A stretch of DNA of 64,000 bases from Ascidiimonas aurantiaca. GTDB lineage: Bacteria; Bacteroidota; Bacteroidia; Flavobacteriales; Flavobacteriaceae. Made by a program: the position numbers and the translations under genes. Where the stretch lies: the NCBI RefSeq assembly GCF_037646345.1, contig NZ_JBBEWR010000006.1, positions 203,971 through 267,970 of the forward strand, written 5' to 3'. Below, in pieces: positions 61,081-64,000 of this stretch; the first letter of the stretch is position 1, and each line of letters opens with the position of its first letter. A model generated the notes under the pieces. That model searched no databases. It saw only the letters and a list, made by a program, of their open reading frames with translations, and had not been told where the DNA came from.

Positions 61081-63735
61081 ATGATAAAGTTTAAACCGAT
61101 ACTACTATCGTGTCTTTTTCTTCTCTTTTGTCTGCAAAGTTTTTCTCAAATTTCTCTTTCCGGAAAAATTAAGAATGAAGAAGGTAACCCACTTTCTGAT
61201 GCTAATATTTTGGCAATTCCAATAGATAGTATTGGAAAAACCTCTTTTAGTATTTCTAAAAAAGATGGCACGTATATTTTAAACTTAGTTCCTAATGCCA
61301 GTTATAAGTTAACAATTAGTTTTATTGGCTATATCAATATAAATGAAGAGATCACTGTTAAGGAATCTGATTTAGTATTTGACTTTACATTAATAGAAGA
61401 CGTTAATGAATTGGATGAAGTTATTATAGAGTATAAAGTCCCTATTGAAATTAAAAAAGATACGACAACCTATCAAGTCTCGGCATTTACAGATGGGAAA
61501 GAGCGAAAGTTAAGAGAAGTCTTAAAGAAGCTCCCAGGTGTTGAAGTTGATCGAGAAGGCAATGTCACTGCCAATGGAAAAAAGGTAACAAAAGTACTAG
61601 TAGAGAATAAAATATTTTTTAATGGACGTAGTAAACTGGCAGTAAATAATATTCCTGCTGATGTTATACGGGAAATCCAAATTATTGAAGATTATCACGA
61701 AACAGTTTTTTTAAAGGGTTTGGAAGATTCTCAAGACATAGCTTTAAATATTAATCTTAAAGAAGATAAAAAGAATTTTTATTTTGGAGATATTGAAATT
61801 GGCGGCGGTATTGAAAGTCGATATATTTTACACCCTACATTATTTAAATACAGCCCAAAATTTACAGCAAACTTTATTGGAGATTTAAACAATACTGTTG
61901 AAAAATCTTTTTCTCTATCTGATTATGTAGGTTTTGAAGGCGGTTTAGATAAAGAAAATAGTGCTGCTATTTTTCGATCTAATTTGTCACGTTTTTTAAG
62001 AGATAGAGATTTTGTAAATAATAAACATCAATTTGGAGGTATTAATTTACAATATAACCCTAATGAAAAAATAGAATGGCGAACTTTTGTAATTGGTATT
62101 AAGGATAACACAAATTCAAGAATAGATAATACTTTTGAATATTTAACTGATCAAGCTATAGAAAATCGTTTACTATCAAACAACAATGACAATGATATCC
62201 TTTTGGGTAAACTACGTTTTAAATATACGCCTAACCGTAAAACAAGTTTAAAAATTGAAAATATTATAGAGAAGAATGATTTAAATGTAAGGGGAAATAA
62301 TTCAACAAATTCTTCAGATGTCATTACGCTATTTGAGAATAATAATGAAGCAGACTATTTATCGCTTCGTTTTAATATTGATTTTGAAAAACAATTCTCA
62401 AAATCACATACTTCTTCTTTTAAATCTAGTTTGAATTCAGTGCGTGAAGATCAAGATATCAATTGGATAAGTGATACAAATTTCTTTTCTCCAAATATCC
62501 CATTGATTGATGACCCTAGCTTTCTGGTTCTTCAAGAAGAAGAAAAGAGTTATAATTTATTTAAGTATGCTCTTAAACATTATTGGATTATTAACCGTAA
62601 GAATCATTTATATTTAGAAATAGGTAATGAATTTTTATCAGATAATAGGCAAACACAAGATTTTCAGTTATTATCAGACACTTCTATAAATAATTTTGAA
62701 GGTTTTTTTAATGATCTAGATAATCGTTATACAAAAACCTATGCAAACCTTGAGTATAAACATATCATTGGTAATGTGGTGGCTAGTTTTATTTTGGGTT
62801 TTGAAAATTACTCTTGGAGAACTAAACAGTTTAATTCTGAGAATACTGATACTGCTACAAATTTTTTACCTGACGTTAAGTTGACTTGGGATATGAATGA
62901 AAAAGAAAATTTAGAAGCTATTTATCAACGTAGAACACAATTTCCAGATTTCGATCAATTTACTTTGGGGAATCGTATAAGATCTTTTAATACCATCTTT
63001 CTAGGAAATCAGAATTTATCTTTAAGCTCTTCTGACATATTTAGAATTACGTATCGAAAGTTTAGAACTTATGGTTGGAGCTTTTATCCATCTATAGGAT
63101 ATATTAAAAGAAATAATATGATTACGAATAATGCTGTTTTTAACGGGATTAATAGTATTTTTTCTCCAATCAACTTGGATGCAGATAATTCCAATTTCTA
63201 TGGAAGGCTACGTACTACTAAAAATCAAAAATATTGGAAAATTACTTTTCAATCTGAGTATAGTTATTCCATTGCTAATACCATCATTAATGATGATACT
63301 ATTGAAAATACATCGCAAACAATATTAGGTGCTGCAGAAGTTGAAACAAATTTTGAAAATTACCCGAATGTTGATGCATCTATAAATACTACTTTAAACT
63401 TTAATAATACTGGGGATTTTGAAAATACATTAATAAGAACAAACTTAGATATAGGATTTAATTATAGTATTGGAGATTGGCAATTTAGAGGAGATTATAC
63501 CCAAACTTTTTTTAGAAATGAATTTACAACAACAACTAATACTAACTTCAATAATATTAATGCTTCTGTTTATTATAGGAAAGAGGATAGTCGATGGGGG
63601 TTTGAACTGCGTTTTTTTAATATTGCTGACAACCGTTTCAAACTAACATCTTCATTCTCCCCTCAATTATTTGAAGAAGTTAGAACGTTTACATTTCCCA
63701 GAACTATTACCTTTCATTTAACCTATAAGCTTTAA
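61081..63735 (+). CDS. TonB-dependent-receptor-like outer-membrane protein with CarboxypepD-reg domain
   Basis: An 884-residue outer-membrane protein: signal peptide (1-22, ending F-S-Q), a carboxypeptidase-regulatory-like domain (about 24-108), a receptor plug-like domain (about 135-220: L-R-E-V-L-K-K-L-P-G-V-E-V and I-P-A-D-V-I-R-E-I-Q-I-I-E-D-Y), and a beta-barrel to the end, finishing with an aromatic-rich strand (F-H-L-T-Y-K-L). No clear TonB box was found. It pairs with the GLPGLI gene as in many Bacteroidota; it may export, import or anchor the small peptide (inference). Confidence 0.9.
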   Translation: MIKFKPILLSCLFLLFCLQSFSQISLSGKIKNEEGNPLSDANILAIPIDSIGKTSFSISKKDGTYILNLVPNASYKLTISFIGYININEEITVKESDLVFDFTLIEDVNELDEVIIEYKVPIEIKKDTTTYQVSAFTDGKERKLREVLKKLPGVEVDREGNVTANGKKVTKVLVENKIFFNGRSKLAVNNIPADVIREIQIIEDYHETVFLKGLEDSQDIALNINLKEDKKNFYFGDIEIGGGIESRYILHPTLFKYSPKFTANFIGDLNNTVEKSFSLSDYVGFEGGLDKENSAAIFRSNLSRFLRDRDFVNNKHQFGGINLQYNPNEKIEWRTFVIGIKDNTNSRIDNTFEYLTDQAIENRLLSNNNDNDILLGKLRFKYTPNRKTSLKIENIIEKNDLNVRGNNSTNSSDVITLFENNNEADYLSLRFNIDFEKQFSKSHTSSFKSSLNSVREDQDINWISDTNFFSPNIPLIDDPSFLVLQEEEKSYNLFKYALKHYWIINRKNHLYLEIGNEFLSDNRQTQDFQLLSDTSINNFEGFFNDLDNRYTKTYANLEYKHIIGNVVASFILGFENYSWRTKQFNSENTDTATNFLPDVKLTWDMNEKENLEAIYQRRTQFPDFDQFTLGNRIRSFNTIFLGNQNLSLSSSDIFRITYRKFRTYGWSFYPSIGYIKRNNMITNNAVFNGINSIFSPINLDADNSNFYGRLRTTKNQKYWKITFQSEYSYSIANTIINDDTIENTSQTILGAAEVETNFENYPNVDASINTTLNFNNTGDFENTLIRTNLDIGFNYSIGDWQFRGDYTQTFFRNEFTTTTNTNFNNINASVYYRKEDSRWGFELRFFNIADNRFKLTSSFSPQLFEEVRTFTFPRTITFHLTYKL

Positions 63736-64000
63736 ATCTATTAGATGACTTAGAAATTGATTCTTTGGCAGAGCAACTCACTTCTTGCCAGATTGAAAAA
63801 GCTTTATAATAGTAGCCGTTCACTTAATGGTATCCCTGTAAATTATAAGATTCAGAATTTTACTAGAGAATACAAAAGGAAGAACCACAACTATAATGTG
63901 GTAAAAAATCACTTTTCAACGTGTATTTTAGACATGAAGCCTTCCCTAAAAATAGGACAGCTTAAAATTAGAATTTTCTAACTTTAAATTTTAACTGTCA
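63736..64000 (+). pseudogene. Degraded coding remnant at the cassette's right edge
   Basis: After the receptor gene stop, one frame reads L-L-D-D-L-E-I-D-S-L-A-E-Q-L-T-S-C-Q-I-E-K-A-L (to about 63808) before a stop. A second frame (63757-63981, no good start) continues R-S-L-N-G-I-P-V-N-Y-K and then the repeat B sequence. The coding-like reading shifts frame, which points to a decayed gene, possibly of a mobile element. The family was not recognised. Confidence 0.45.
63850..63942 (+). repeat. 93-bp diverged direct repeat, copy B
   Basis: Partner of 58760-58852 in the same orientation, ungapped, about 80% identical. In frame it reads I-Q-N-F-T-R-E-Y-K-R-K-N and continues to F-S-T-C-I-L-D-M-K-P. 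Many differences change amino acids, as expected for copies no longer under selection. Confidence 0.75.

Noticed and set aside
63757..63981. A real 74-residue gene at the right end
   Set aside because: It begins at TTG, contains the diverged repeat, and coding-like sequence shifts into another frame upstream, so it is treated as a remnant.
1..64000. CRISPR arrays, tRNA or rRNA genes
   Set aside because: No regularly spaced repeats and no recognisable structural RNA sequence were found on either strand.

Overview
The window comes from a gliding-type member of the Bacteroidota, most likely a Flavobacteriaceae species. The evidence is SprA of the type IX secretion system (T9SS), a type B T9SS sorting domain followed by a PorP/SprF partner, several Bacteroidota TonB proteins, a GLPGLI-family protein, and promoters of the Bacteroidetes form (TTG, about 19 bp, TAnnTTTG). 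Starts lack obvious Shine-Dalgarno sequences and sit in A-rich leaders. No tRNA, rRNA or CRISPR array was seen.

Layout. 1-11.8 kb: sprA (5' end outside the window), gcvH, a VanZ-like gene, two TonB-type energy transducers and a RemB-like outer-membrane protein whose N-terminus also carries a TonB-C-like domain. 11.9-17.0 kb: a respiratory assembly operon (heme O synthase, two subunit III paralogues, subunit IV, a cysteine-less SCO-like protein, SCO, DUF420, a small CxxC membrane protein). 17.1-23.1 kb: a MacB-type export operon (ATPase, two permeases, adaptor, TolC) preceded by a truncated permease remnant. 23.2-30.4 kb: housekeeping genes tsaB, MscS channel, DUF255 thioredoxin-like protein, dodecin, phosphate transporter fused to a PhoU-like tail, and Nfu. 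30.5-33.9 kb: a T9SS type B surface protein with its PorP/SprF partner. 33.9-41.2 kb: a vWA lipoprotein, a LytS/LytTR two-component pair, gamma-carbonic anhydrase, fabD and a Na+/H+ antiporter.

41.4-56.4 kb: one long minus-strand efflux operon (adaptor, ATPase, three ~790-residue FtsX permeases, a DUF2807 protein, a second ATPase, TolC), read divergently from an NtrC-type regulator and its histidine kinase, which probably control it.

56.7-64 kb: accessory DNA, visibly more AT-rich from about 58.4 kb. It starts with a phage-style divergent regulator pair around a cluster of palindromes, then a compact minus-strand micro-operon (a 52-residue lipoprotein overlapping a membrane protein, plus a 65-residue protein). 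After ~740 bp without a recognisable gene comes a plus-strand cassette: a small membrane protein, an exported monothiol thioredoxin, a 65-residue secreted acidic cysteine peptide, a GLPGLI protein and a TonB-dependent-receptor-like barrel. Two ~93-bp diverged direct repeats flank the cassette. This cassette is the best candidate for an undescribed system: a secreted peptide with its own redox factor and envelope partners.
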